Notes: generated from the letters alone by a model not told the origin. Shown: positions 6,508 to 15,900, counted from the stretch's first letter. The stretch is 22,064 nt of DNA from Methanosphaera sp. rholeuAM130 (GCA_003266065.1 MUZY01000051.1:6237-28300); one strand, 5' to 3'. Program-made: numbers and translations.

Positions 6508-6969
6508 TCATACCTCACATATTCCTTTTTCGTTATATTCATTTGATTTTTCAACCAGTTCCAATAATAAATCCACAAGTTCTTCTCGGGAATATTTGGA
6601 GTTTTTAATTATATCCTCTTCTCTTTTTATTCCTTCATCCCTTACCTGTTGAGCTAGTTTACTGCCTTTTTCCGTCAGGGTTATTTTGTTTTGTCTTCTG
6701 TTCTCATTATCTTCTGTTCTCATTATGTATCCATTATCCTCCAGCTTTCTAAGGTTTCTTGTCAGCAATGCGTTATCGATATGCAAATCCCTGCTAATAT
6801 CCTTTTGATATACATAGTCTTGATTCACTAATCTCAATAATATCGGAAATTGCTGAAGTGAAACGTCAACATCATTAAAAAATTGTTTATAATATTGGTT
6901 TTGGGATTTCAGATACATCAGAAATAGAAACGATAATGATATGTTTTTTTTATCAATTGGACAATACAT
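6508..6969 (-). CDS. MarR family transcriptional regulator
   Basis: A 153-residue winged-helix repressor of the MarR type. The DNA-binding core is visible: 'VYQKDISRDLHIDNALLTRNLRKLEDNGYIMRTED' spans the recognition helix and the wing starts at 'NRRQNKITLTEKG'. Long helices at both ends would form the dimer interface. An in-frame ATG exists at 7041, but AGGT (6976-6979 on the minus strand) six bases before the ATG at 6969 and the normal family length favour the shorter form. It is the first gene of an operon with a MATE pump, the classic layout of a self-regulated efflux system that senses phenolic or other small ligands. The ligand is unknown. Confidence 0.88.
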   Translation of the reverse strand: MYCPIDKKNISLSFLFLMYLKSQNQYYKQFFNDVDVSLQQFPILLRLVNQDYVYQKDISRDLHIDNALLTRNLRKLEDNGYIMRTEDNENRRQNKITLTEKGSKLAQQVRDEGIKREEDIIKNSKYSREELVDLLLELVEKSNEYNEKGICEV

Positions 6970-7357
6970 GTTTCTACCTATGTAAATGTTAATGTTATTA
7001 TGTATAAACCTTTGACTATATATAATTATTGATTTTGTCAATAGTTTACATAGTAAAATGTTTTAATTTGTTATCAATACCCCCCGAATTACTTATCAAA
7101 CGCCTTCGGATTAGCCTTATATTGAATAAAATACAACATAATAATGTCGAATATAAGGATGATGATTTAGACTTATCTGTTAAAGAAAGATCTAAACACA
7201 TATCTTATTTATAAAAAAAACATCAGATAACAGTTCTCAAAAAAAATGATTTGATTTAAAGATTTGGTATGAAAAAATAACATTTAACATATCTTCAATA
7301 AATAAATTCAAAATGGATATACAAAAAGAAGAATTAAAAAAAGAGTAATAAAATATA
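6970..7357. other. 388-base region upstream of marR, no convincing gene
   Basis: The left part is the marR promoter. From 7029 to 7214 a 61-codon plus-strand frame exists, with no ribosome-binding site and no recognisable similarity. Its second half (from about 7130) has a mixed charged composition and could be the tail of a decayed gene. TTATCTG (7173-7179) / CAGATAA (7224-7230) and TTTAGA (7166-7171) / TCTAAA (7191-7196) are short overlapping dyads. The right end holds the T-tract terminator of the CARF-HEPN gene. Confidence 0.4.
7015..7045 (-). promoter_or_regulatory. marR promoter with candidate operator
   Basis: On the minus strand a TATA-like element (ttatatatag, about 7017-7026) lies about 50 bases before the marR ATG. 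The inverted repeat ATTGA (7028-7032) / TCAAT (7038-7042) sits directly upstream over the BRE position, and ACTAT (7015-7019) / ATAGT (7041-7045) encloses the TATA box. MarR binding here would block TFB/TBP. This is inferred from position only. Confidence 0.35.
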
Positions 7358-7375
7358 TTATAAGAAATATTTTAT
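7336..7375 (-). terminator. hairpin over the CARF-HEPN stop codon plus T7
   Basis: ATAAAATAT (7348-7356) and ATATTTTAT (7367-7375) form a 9-bp perfect stem with the stop codon in the loop. On the minus strand T7 follows (7336-7342). Confidence 0.5.
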
Positions 7376-8569
7376 ATCGTCATTAATCTTGAATCTTGGA
7401 AATTTAATTTCGGCCATATAGCGATCTATATCCGAAGAATACATACGGGCAACATCAAGAGTGACCGTCTCATATTCATTATAATCACTGGCAGTCAAAG
7501 AAGCCTTTCCATGATTTAAAATGGACTTGTTACGAATCCTATTTAATCGCGTAAACAGCTCAATATTCTTATAGTAATACTTACCAATTTTATTATTCAA
7601 ACGATGCAATAAAAAGTAACCCTCCGTCAAATTTATTTCTATCTCATTATTGGTAGTTCTATTCCTATGCTGATTTTCTATCTTACTGATATATTTACGC
7701 TTTATGCCCTGTTTTGTCAATTGATCAATATCAACATTAGACTTATTGATGTTATACTTTGTTAACAGTTCCGCATGAGCGATTATATCCATAGCCCTAT
7801 ACAATCGCATGACCGCATCATTGTATTTGCCTTCGTTATACCTTCTTTTTGCATTGTTAAGCATGTCGGCTATCTGATAAGGGAAATGTCTTTTGTCATT
7901 TTCATCCAAGATTTTTTGTAGACCCCTACTGTTATTTAAGAATTCCTCGGAATAATCTGGAAAATCCAAATGGTAATGCCTATTGCTGATGGATTCATAG
8001 TTGAAATTATCCCAACTGGAATAATCTTTAGCCAATTTCCTATATAACTTTATATTGGCATTTTTCATTTTATAAGTGTTATCCAATAAGTCATTCATTA
8101 AGTTAAAGGAGTAATGATTAAAATAATGTTGAAGTTTTAATAGGTCACAATTCTTTTTACTATTATAACGGGACTTATTGATATCTACAGGATAGATATT
8201 CTTCTGAATAATCTTATTATACCTATCGGCCATTAAAGTTGCAGCTAAACTCAGCATATCCGTAGCAAAGGTACAGTCTATGACTACATCATCCTCGATA
8301 TATTCATCGATTTTATATGCAAACCTGCCGAGTATGTATTCCAAATCGTACAAATGTTCAATATTTATCAAATCAAAATCTAAATTAATATTGAAAAATT
8401 CATAATAATTCCTTTTAATTTCCAATATTATTTTATAATTATTTCTATTAGTAAAAAAGACTATTTTATCTATATCCATCATATAAATATAAATCAGCAA
8501 ATCATTTTTTATAATATCCGTCTTATTAGGATTTTCATAATGTAAGGGGAGGAATAATACTTTTTTCAT
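7358..8569 (-). CDS. CARF-HEPN protein, Cas02710/Csm6-like putative RNase
   Basis: A 403-residue protein that matches the CRISPR-associated Cas02710 family in its C-terminal half. 'EGKYNDAVMRLYRAMDIIAHAELL' (246-269, read in two parts) is the typical G-x-Y-x-DAV-x-RLYRA helix. 'RNKSILNHG' (346-354) is the HEPN RNase motif R-x6-H with Arg346 and His353 intact. The N-terminal 150 residues have the Rossmann-like pattern of a CARF sensor of cyclic oligoadenylate. However, the usual T-G-G-T-K segment reads D-C-T-F-A-T-D (98-104), so ligand binding may differ or be lost. Family members degrade RNA when a type III CRISPR complex makes cyclic oligoadenylate. No cas genes or repeats are in the window. 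It is divergent from a SWIM zinc-finger gene. Confidence 0.75.
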   Translation of the reverse strand: MKKVLFLPLHYENPNKTDIIKNDLLIYIYMMDIDKIVFFTNRNNYKIILEIKRNYYEFFNINLDFDLINIEHLYDLEYILGRFAYKIDEYIEDDVVIDCTFATDMLSLAATLMADRYNKIIQKNIYPVDINKSRYNSKKNCDLLKLQHYFNHYSFNLMNDLLDNTYKMKNANIKLYRKLAKDYSSWDNFNYESISNRHYHLDFPDYSEEFLNNSRGLQKILDENDKRHFPYQIADMLNNAKRRYNEGKYNDAVMRLYRAMDIIAHAELLTKYNINKSNVDIDQLTKQGIKRKYISKIENQHRNRTTNNEIEINLTEGYFLLHRLNNKIGKYYYKNIELFTRLNRIRNKSILNHGKASLTASDYNEYETVTLDVARMYSSDIDRYMAEIKFPRFKINDDIKYFL

Positions 8570-8789
8570 TGTCTTTTACCATTGTTTTAATAATTCAACC
8601 ATCAAATTTAGAAAATTTTCATCCATTAATATATTACTATTTTTTAATATATATTTCAAAATATATATTATTTTGTTAAAAATCTTTTAGAAAGAAAAAA
8701 TGATTAAAATAATAATATCAATGAAGAACATAAATTAGATATAGGTCAAAGTAAGCCAGCAATACAATATTTACCATGGTGTCAGTTTT
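8570..8789. promoter_or_regulatory. shared divergent promoter of the CARF-HEPN and SWIM genes
   Basis: This 220-base AT-rich spacer carries TATA-like elements toward both genes (minus strand about 8632-8640; plus strand ttagatata, about 8734-8742). Both start codons have weak ribosome-binding sites, suggesting low translation. Confidence 0.4.
8645..8670. promoter_or_regulatory. 26-base AT palindrome between divergent genes
   Basis: TAATATATATTT (8645-8656) and AAATATATATTA (8659-8670) are exact reverse complements around a central CA. This perfect 12-bp dyad lies centrally in the divergent promoter region. It could be a dimeric repressor site or two back-to-back TATA boxes. Low sequence complexity weakens the case. 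Confidence 0.35.
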
Positions 8790-10433
8790 ATGAATTGGGA
8801 AAAATTATTCGACGAAGAACGATTAAATAGAGGTTATGATTATTTTCTTAATGATAAGGTATTTGATGTAATGATTACCGATGAATACATATCATCCAAG
8901 GTCGAAGGCAATCGAAATAACATCTATGAAGTACAGATAAACTATGAAAATGATGAAATCACCTCATTATACTGCACTTGTCCATATTCATATTCCAAAA
9001 CATACTGCAAACATATGGTGGCAACGTTATATAAAAAAGATGAAATCAGTCAAAATAAAAAGGATAACATTAATGAATCGGATAACATATACCTATTTAA
9101 AGATATATTGAAAGATTTGGATGAGAATAAGTTAAAAAAATATCTATACGACAATTATAAGGATAATTCCGAGTTTATCAACGAATTTATCCATGAATTT
9201 TATTCCAATTTCACATATGATGATTATTTGGACTATGAGAATATGCTCAACAATATATTTAACATTGACTTGGTTGAGTTATATAATGAAAACGGTTTTT
9301 ATCAAGAATCACCCTATCATAGATATCTGATAAACTTCATAAATACAAAAATTGATTCATTATATAACAATAAGCAATATAAATATGCATTGCAATTACT
9401 CTACAGCATCTATGAAAATATCGCAGATAAGGAGAATATCGAGGACTACTTTAATGTGGGGGATATATTAAATGCATGCAACTATTACCTTGAAAAAATT
9501 TTGGACACAAATGATTCCCTTTTAAATATGGAGATATACGAATACATACTGTCTAATCTGAATTATAATTATAACTACCATATTACATCCAATCTAATTA
9601 AAATTGCAGTCGACAAAAACAACAGTACCGAATATTTAAAGCAGTTGGATGAAGCACTTACGTCACTATTAAGTGAGGATATAGAAATTAATGAGGATTT
9701 ATTACTATATAAATATGAGATTATGAATAAACTTGACTATCCTACGAATGACTTGAATAAATTTTTATACGATTACAGATGCCATTATAAAATTATGGAT
9801 TTACTTATAGATAATCAAATAATAAACAATGACCTCAATAGAGCCATCATACTACTAAATGAAAATCGTCACTTTCATGGAAAACTGTACTCCCTGGAGG
9901 ATACGTCTCTTTTAATCGACCTGTACATACTTACCGGCAATTATGAAAAGGCGATATGTGAAATAAAGACTATCCTATTCGAATTCAATATTCATGATAT
10001 TTCATATATCGAACAGTTAAAGGAATATGAAAACGGACAAGAATGGCTAACGACAAGAGATGAGATAATCAAATTCTATAGCGACAACGAGGACTATGAA
10101 TTTTTAAATCAAATCTATGTCAATGAAGGATTATACGATAAACTATATTATAATATTAAAGATAACTGTCCATTAACCAGCTTTGAAAAGTACAAGGAGT
10201 ATATTGACAAGAGATATTCCGAAGAAATATTGTTGTTATACAAAAAAGAAGCCTTGGAATCTGCAAAGAGTGCCAAATACATTGGCGCATATAATGTAGT
10301 CATCAATTACTTGCATACCATGTTGGAATATGATGAAAGTACTCAAGTTGTAGAGGATACTATAAAAATCCTTAAAAATAAATATAAAAATAAGCATTTG
10401 TTAATTGAATTGTTAGATGATATTAAGCTATGA
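8790..10433 (+). CDS. SWIM zinc-finger protein with a long helical-repeat region
   Basis: A 547-residue cytoplasmic protein. The N-terminus begins with the usual SWIM-protein segment (WEKLFDEERLNRGYDYF). Residues 62-75 hold the zinc motif C-T-C-x8-C-K-H, an exact CxCxnCxH SWIM finger that binds DNA or protein. The remaining 450 residues are Leu/Tyr/Asn-rich amphipathic helices in pairs, with TPR-like segments such as 'LYILTGNYEKAICEIKTIL'. The last part ('YIGAYNVVINYLHTML') matches the tail of bacterial SWIM proteins. No catalytic motif is seen, so it may be a scaffold or nucleic-acid adaptor. The divergent arrangement with a CARF-HEPN protein may be functional, but this is only inference. 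Confidence 0.8.
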   Translation: MNWEKLFDEERLNRGYDYFLNDKVFDVMITDEYISSKVEGNRNNIYEVQINYENDEITSLYCTCPYSYSKTYCKHMVATLYKKDEISQNKKDNINESDNIYLFKDILKDLDENKLKKYLYDNYKDNSEFINEFIHEFYSNFTYDDYLDYENMLNNIFNIDLVELYNENGFYQESPYHRYLINFINTKIDSLYNNKQYKYALQLLYSIYENIADKENIEDYFNVGDILNACNYYLEKILDTNDSLLNMEIYEYILSNLNYNYNYHITSNLIKIAVDKNNSTEYLKQLDEALTSLLSEDIEINEDLLLYKYEIMNKLDYPTNDLNKFLYDYRCHYKIMDLLIDNQIINNDLNRAIILLNENRHFHGKLYSLEDTSLLIDLYILTGNYEKAICEIKTILFEFNIHDISYIEQLKEYENGQEWLTTRDEIIKFYSDNEDYEFLNQIYVNEGLYDKLYYNIKDNCPLTSFEKYKEYIDKRYSEEILLLYKKEALESAKSAKYIGAYNVVINYLHTMLEYDESTQVVEDTIKILKNKYKNKHLLIELLDDIKL

Positions 10434-10569
10434 TTAAATAGATAATTGTTAACATGAACATAATATAATGTTACATTAATTAATTTATTTAAACAGATAT
10501 CCATTACTTTAAAAATCAGAACGGATGTATGTATATCACATCATGATTAAATAATAACCGGTTGATAAT

Positions 10570-11313
10570 ATGAGTGAAAGAAAAGAATTATTTGAAAGAT
10601 TATATTTGAAAACGAAAATAGATGATCCCGAATATACCCAGATAATAAAGGAATTCATAAACAATGAAATACTCCCCCATATAAGCCTGACAGACAAAGA
10701 GATCATGCTGGCAGTACTCTCCACAACAATAGCCAACCAATCTAAAGAACTATACCAAGACATACTGCCTGAAGCACTGAAGATATTGACCCCTGTAGAA
10801 ACGAAAGAAATAATCTACCAGTCAACAGTATACATTGGACTTGCAAAAAGCTATGAATTTCTAGAGGTGACAAACAATTACCTTAAACAAGAAAACATTC
10901 CATTACCACTTGAAAGTCAAAAAACAGTAAGCTATGAAGATAGACTACAGACAGGTTATGATTTGCAAGTAAGAAACTTTACAAAAGAATTCATCGATAC
11001 AAGTATTGAAAATACGCCGGACAACCAAAAATACATATGGGATTTAATATCCAGCTTTGCATACGGGGACTTCTATACACGAAGCGGATTGAACGACAAA
11101 GAAAGAGAACTCATCAGCTTCACATTCATATTGTCATTGAGAGGATGTGAAAACCAACTGAAAATACATACGCTAGGAAATATAAAAATAGGAAACGATA
11201 AGAAAAAGCTTACAGATACAATAAGCATATTGATACCATTTATTGGCTTTCCAAGAATGCACAATGCACTTGCAATAATCAATCAGATAAATGAAGAAAA
11301 AGGTGATATATAA
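10570..11313 (+). CDS. two-domain carboxymuconolactone decarboxylase-like protein
   Basis: A 247-residue helical protein made of two copies of the CMD/AhpD fold. Copy one spans about residues 38-108 ('SLTDKEIMLAVLS', 'LTPVETKEIIYQ', 'YIGLAKSYEFL') and copy two about 171-243 ('GLNDKERELISFTFILSLRGC', 'KIHTLGNIKIGNDKKKL', 'FIGFPRMHNALAI'). The AhpD redox pair CxxC is absent. Only a single Cys and a His (RGC-x5-H) remain in copy two and neither is in copy one, so it is not a peroxidase reductant of the AhpD type. Related methanogen proteins are annotated only by fold. GGTTGAT precedes the ATG, and the stop overlaps the next start by one base. Confidence 0.8.
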   Translation: MSERKELFERLYLKTKIDDPEYTQIIKEFINNEILPHISLTDKEIMLAVLSTTIANQSKELYQDILPEALKILTPVETKEIIYQSTVYIGLAKSYEFLEVTNNYLKQENIPLPLESQKTVSYEDRLQTGYDLQVRNFTKEFIDTSIENTPDNQKYIWDLISSFAYGDFYTRSGLNDKERELISFTFILSLRGCENQLKIHTLGNIKIGNDKKKLTDTISILIPFIGFPRMHNALAIINQINEEKGDI

Positions 11314-11510
11314 TGTTATACAAGTACCATGTAGCCATAATAAAAGATGATAAAATAGTATGCGACAAATACTATCAGGAAAATGAAAAACCAACAGATG
11401 AAACCTTTCAAAACCTTAAAAAACAATATGACGCCGATACAATATTCCTAAATACGGTGGATGACAATGAACTGGAATCCTTTATAAAAGAAGAAATAAA
11501 TCTGGAATAA
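11313..11510 (+). CDS. small protein coupled to the CMD-like gene
   Basis: A 65-residue acidic protein I do not recognise. It starts with a beta hairpin-like segment ('YHVAIIKDDKIVCDKYY'), followed by a helix and a second short strand ('DADTIFLNTV') and a C-terminal helix, a compact ferredoxin-like or thioredoxin-like arrangement. There is one Cys (17). Its ATG overlaps the stop of the CMD-like gene (TAATG), and GGTGAT within the end of that gene serves as ribosome-binding site. The two products are therefore made together and probably act together. Confidence 0.65.
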   Translation: MLYKYHVAIIKDDKIVCDKYYQENEKPTDETFQNLKKQYDADTIFLNTVDDNELESFIKEEINLE

Positions 11511-11618
11511 AAATAAACCCATATCGGCTCTGTTCTATATATAAATGAGGATATGTCCTTGAATAAACAAAAATTGACAAAAAGAATAATTAATCAGTAA
11601 AAATTCTTCAATGCACCC

Positions 11619-12071
11619 TCATTTTTCATTATCCTTTTGTTTAAGAGTTAAATTTACATACTCTTCAACATTAACCTCCAATTCTTTTAGACTAGTTTTA
11701 AATGCTTCGATGAGACTTTGATCAATGTTGAATTCGGGATATTTCTCAAGCAAATCAACATACTGATTCAACTCGTTGAAATTATAATCCATCAACGTTT
11801 TAGCATTTTCTATGTCAAATTCCAGAGCATCATTTTTGGCATAAAATTCATTGATTTCCTCTTCAATTCTTAAAATTTCATTCTCACAGAACTGAAGCTC
11901 AAAGGATAAATTCCTATTGTCGGGATTATCAACAAGCTCTTGTCTAAGCACTACAACCCTATTGTTCAAAGAAGTAGCAACTTTTATCTTATCGAATATC
12001 TCCTTATGCTCTTCCATATACGCCAATTTATCATACTTAATAACATCAATCAGATGCCTTAACTCAAACAT
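11619..12071 (-). CDS. coiled-coil protein of unknown function
   Basis: A 150-residue soluble, almost entirely helical protein. Heptad-like charged stretches run through about residues 15-45, 60-100 and 115-140 ('ENEILRIEEEINEFYAK'). It contains a single Cys (67) and no catalytic motif. Family unknown to me. GAGGT eight bases before the ATG on the minus strand is a good ribosome-binding site. It is convergent with the CMD operon and divergent from the thioesterase gene, so it is probably transcribed alone. Confidence 0.6.
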   Translation of the reverse strand: MFELRHLIDVIKYDKLAYMEEHKEIFDKIKVATSLNNRVVVLRQELVDNPDNRNLSFELQFCENEILRIEEEINEFYAKNDALEFDIENAKTLMDYNFNELNQYVDLLEKYPEFNIDQSLIEAFKTSLKELEVNVEEYVNLTLKQKDNEK

Positions 12072-12163
12072 TATTTAACCTCTAATAAATTATTTAAAAA
12101 CATTACTTTATATTCATATATTTATAATTATACTATTAAAAATGTTACAATAGAAGCATACCC

Positions 12164-12236
12164 TACTCTTTATCAAATCGGATTTTTTTGATGATAAAGT
12201 ATAATTTCACTAAAAAAGAATTAAAGTTTATAAATT
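12164..12236 (+). promoter_or_regulatory. thioesterase promoter with upstream dyad
   Basis: CTTTATC (12168-12174) and GATAAAG (12193-12199) form a 7-bp dyad extended by TACT/AGTA with one bulge, with AAATCgGATTT inside. The TATA-like tttataaatt (12227-12236) follows and ends about 21 bases before the start codon. The mRNA is therefore probably leaderless or nearly so, and no Shine-Dalgarno site is present. Confidence 0.4.
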
Positions 12237-12257
12237 ATAAATATTATAATATTATAT

Positions 12258-12659
12258 ATGTTTGAAATAGTAATTACACCAGGGGTTCACAATACCGATG
12301 GTCTTGGACATATAAACAATGGAGTTTTAGCAGAGTGGTTTGAGACAGCACGCACTCCCATTTATAAAATATTCACACCATCACTCGAATTCATGAATAA
12401 TCAATGGCAACTAATAATGGTACACTCCGAATATGATTTTTACAACCAAATATTCTTTAAAAGAGACGTTGTAATAAGAACATTTATTAAAAAAATAGGA
12501 AAAACATCATTCACAGTATATCATGAGTTATTCCAAGAAAATAAGAAATGTGCTAGTGGAAGTGTAGTGCTTGTATACTACGATTATGCTACTGAAGAAA
12601 ATTTAGATATAACCGATGAAATCAGAAAGAAACTTAAAAAACATTTCTACAGATATTAA
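12258..12659 (+). CDS. acyl-CoA thioesterase, 4HBT hotdog family
   Basis: A 133-residue hotdog-fold protein of the 4-hydroxybenzoyl-CoA thioesterase/FadM-YbgC type, which cleaves acyl-CoA thioesters in the cytoplasm. The active-site segment 'NTDGLGHINNGVLAEWFETAR' (12-32, read in two parts) is clear. Asp14 corresponds to the catalytic Asp of 4HBT, followed by G-H-I-N-N and the hotdog helix ending E-x2-R. The later strands ('VIRTFIKKIGKTSFTVYHEL', 'ASGSVVLVYYD') complete the fold. The natural substrate cannot be deduced. The start has no Shine-Dalgarno site, consistent with a leaderless transcript. Confidence 0.88.
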   Translation: MFEIVITPGVHNTDGLGHINNGVLAEWFETARTPIYKIFTPSLEFMNNQWQLIMVHSEYDFYNQIFFKRDVVIRTFIKKIGKTSFTVYHELFQENKKCASGSVVLVYYDYATEENLDITDEIRKKLKKHFYRY

Positions 12660-12984
12660 CTGATGTTTATAAGTTATTACATACTATCCCCTGATTTTAA
12701 ACCCCATTCATTTTTTTATAAAGAATCGATAAGTTACTTAATGTGTTAAAGTAGCAAATTGATTAAATAAATTTTTTTAAATTGATTTCCGAATAATATA
12801 GCTTTAAAGATAGATAATTTAGAATGCCCAGTAATTTTAAGAATTCTCTGAAGTATTTGAATTGAAATATATCAAACTAAATGACTAAAAAAGAGTATCC
12901 TATCCTTAAATTATAAAAAAAGAGTTTACATTAATAAAGAATAAAAAAAAGCATCACATAATTAAAAAAAAAGGAATTGAAGAG
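12660..12984. other. 325-base convergent spacer, no gene seen
   Basis: T7 at 12711-12717 is the likely thioesterase terminator. Several A-tracts (about 12914-12920, 12945-12952 and 12964-12972) are T-tracts on the minus strand and form a series of terminators for the large surface-protein gene. I see no open frame or RNA gene. Confidence 0.5.
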
Positions 12985-12995
12985 TTATACTTCAA
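12964..12995 (-). terminator. hairpin over the adhesin stop codon plus T9
   Basis: On the minus strand TTGAAG pairs with CTTCAA (12990-12995 with 12977-12982), the stop codon lies in the loop, and T9 (12964-12972) follows. Further T-tracts downstream act as back-up. Confidence 0.5.
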
Positions 12996-15900
12996 CTCGT
13001 TTATATCCTAATATTAAAGCTGACATTAATATTAACATAAATACAGCCAAGTATTTAAATTCATCCAAGGTCATTTTCTTTGAAACGATCTTTGGAGTTA
13101 CCTCCAATACCTTAGCATTAGAGGAAGAGAGGGTTTGTGTTACACCAACTGCTGTAGGAGAACTTTCCATAACGGATTCATCAACAATATCTTCCATTAA
13201 CGATTCAAGAGTAACTGGTTGACTTTGACTGTTACTGCTTGATTCTTCAAGATCTGCTGATGGATTTCCATCGTTAGGCGCTAAGTCACCAGCCCCCGTC
13301 GATTCATTTGTACGATTTTTAATAGTGGAATTTTCAACTTCAATCTCTGCGGTAACTGTTGTATTGGTTATTGTTGTATTGTTGGTTACTTCTTTATTGA
13401 CAGGGCTGTCTGTATCGACTTGACTTTCATTTGTATTGTTTAAGCTTGGTTTATCTGTCGTGTTAACCTTTGTAACATCCGTAGTATCATTAACGTTAGC
13501 CGTAGCATTCGTATCGATTTGTGTTGTATCCGTAGTTTGATTTTCAATCGTTACATTTTCTGTATTGTTTTCAGTTGTATCATTTGCCGTTTGATTAGTT
13601 ACGATTATTTCTGTAACCTGATTATCTGTTTGGGTATTGTTTTTGGTTGTATCGTCTTCTTCAGTTTCATTATTCTCGCTGGAGTTATCGTCTTGTGTAT
13701 TGTTTTCATCCGTTATGTTTTCTTCCGGATTCTGTGTTTGATTTTCACTTGGTGGTTCTTCGATAATTACTTGCGTAGTATTTTCAGGAACCTCTGTTTG
13801 ATTATCTATAGGAATGTCACTTGTCTGATTTTCAATAATTACATCAGTATTTGTAGAGTTAGTATTATTTATTTGAGTTTGATTTTCCTGTGCCGTATCG
13901 TTTTTGGTATTGTTCGTGTCGGTGGAATCGTTATTTTGTTCATTCGTATTATTATCTGTAGATTGATTTTGGGTAGTGTTGTCAATGGTCTCATTTGTAT
14001 CGAGTATTTCATCTATTTTATCTATAATTACATCTATTATGCTTTTTTGTTCATCGTCACTGGTTTGATTGGTATTGCTATCGTTATTATTTGCCGCACT
14101 ACTTTGGTTAGTTGTAGGAGTTTGATTTGTATCTTCGATCGTTTGATTGGTATCTCCAATTGTAGTTTGATTGGTTGAGTCAGTTGACGAATCGGTAGGA
14201 TTATCATTTGGTTGGTCATTTGTATCTGTCTGATTTGAATAACTGGAGGTGTTGTTACCATAATCGGTACTGTTTTCATTTTTTCCACTTTCCGTATCGT
14301 TTTTCTGGACTGTTGCATTTGAATCCTGTTTATGAGTAGCCAGATAACTTTCCAAGTCACTATTTGCTACAATCACACCATCCACATAGGTATGTTTTTT
14401 AACAAACACCAATTCATCGTTTAATGAACTGTATAATGGATTTCCTTCAATAACATTATCTGTAAATACAGATCCGTCAACCTTTGAATCACCCATAACA
14501 TAACGGATATTACCCAGAACAGTCATTTCATTCTTAGTAATCATATTTCTTCTTTCATTACGTAAGTTAATGCTCGTACCGTTATATGTTTCAAGATGAT
14601 TGTTCGCTACAATATTATCACTACCATCCTTTAGCGATATTGCAGTAGTTTCCGGTTTAATATAATCTGCCGAAGTACCTGATTCATTAGTTCTTCCACG
14701 AGCAACAATGTAATTGTTTGTAATCGTTGCTCCTTTACCTATTAATCCGATACCCATAGGCGTATAACCCTCAACAATGATGGTATTATTTTCGATAGTG
14801 GTGTATGTTCCACCAAACTGTTCTATTCCATATACGTGACTTGAATTTCCTTTAATGTAATTGTTTCTAATGACATTGTATATTGTATGTGAATCCGGAA
14901 TATAATAGGTATAACCATGATATTCATTCTCAGTAATAATAATACCGTATGAAACATCTACCAAATCCCGGCCATCTATTGTTTCATTAAATGTTTGAAG
15001 ATTAATTACGTTATTTTCCATTATGTTATATGCGTTTTCTCCTTCAAGGGTTATACCATTAGCATATCTTATAGAGACTACATCTATATCATTATAGGAA
15101 ATGTAATTGTAACTGCCCCTACAACTTATAGCATAACAATATAATGTTCCCTGCAAATAGAGTTTATTGTATGATGCATTGGAATTGTTTCCATATATGG
15201 ATATTCCCCTCAGCATACCATAGGGTGCTTCATAATAGCCGGATTCATTGACACTGATTGAACAATTTGTTATATTATTATTGTTTCCGCGTAGCAGAAC
15301 CACGATTTCCTTACAGTCTTCACCGTAATAACGCCAATCCCTATGTTGGCTTGGATATCTTATGTCAAAGCTGCAATTTGTGATTGAAGTATTGTTACCT
15401 AAGACAAATATTTCCCGATATTCTTCATCTGTAGGTTCATAACGATAATCCACAAATTCAACATTTGAAATGCTATTGTTATCTCCAACGAAATTTATTA
15501 CACGGAGAAATTCACTATTATCATCACTGACAAATTTCAGATTTGATATATTGGAATAACCTTCCTCATAGACATATATACGCGAATTTTTGAGTGTTGG
15601 ATTATTAATTCCAGTAATTGTAACGTTGAATTGTTCGACAAATAAATCCAATCCTTCAATATCCTCTGTTATGTAGACAATTGAATTTTCTTCAAAGCTA
15701 TAATCCATATATTCTTCATAATTGGATAAATCTATATAGTATATGTTATTGTCCATAGTATTATCTTCATTATCAGAATTAGTAATCTGATTGCCGTCTT
15801 CATAATTACTTGGACTTGTATCATCACCCGGTTTTTCTTCATCCGAAGAAGGTTCTTGATTATCTCCCTGATTTTCATCATTCAATTGATTATTGTTAGC

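Noticed and set aside
7029..7214. 61-codon plus-strand frame upstream of marR
   Set aside because: It starts inside the marR promoter, has no ribosome-binding site and no recognisable family. It is mentioned in the spacer entry as a possible decayed gene only.
7166..7230. Possible pseudoknot from TTTAGA/TCTAAA and TTATCTG/CAGATAA
   Set aside because: Six- and seven-base arms in AT-rich DNA are close to chance, and no transcript is implied.
13519..14178. 219-codon plus-strand frame of Ile/Cys/Phe-rich sequence
   Set aside because: It is the antisense shadow of the repetitive Asn/Thr stalk codons of the adhesin gene and has no ribosome-binding site.
13500..14300. Regular short repeats that might suggest a CRISPR array or satellite
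   Set aside because: They are degenerate codon repeats (Asn-Gln-Thr and similar) in frame within the adhesin gene. No conserved repeat-spacer pattern exists here or elsewhere in the window.
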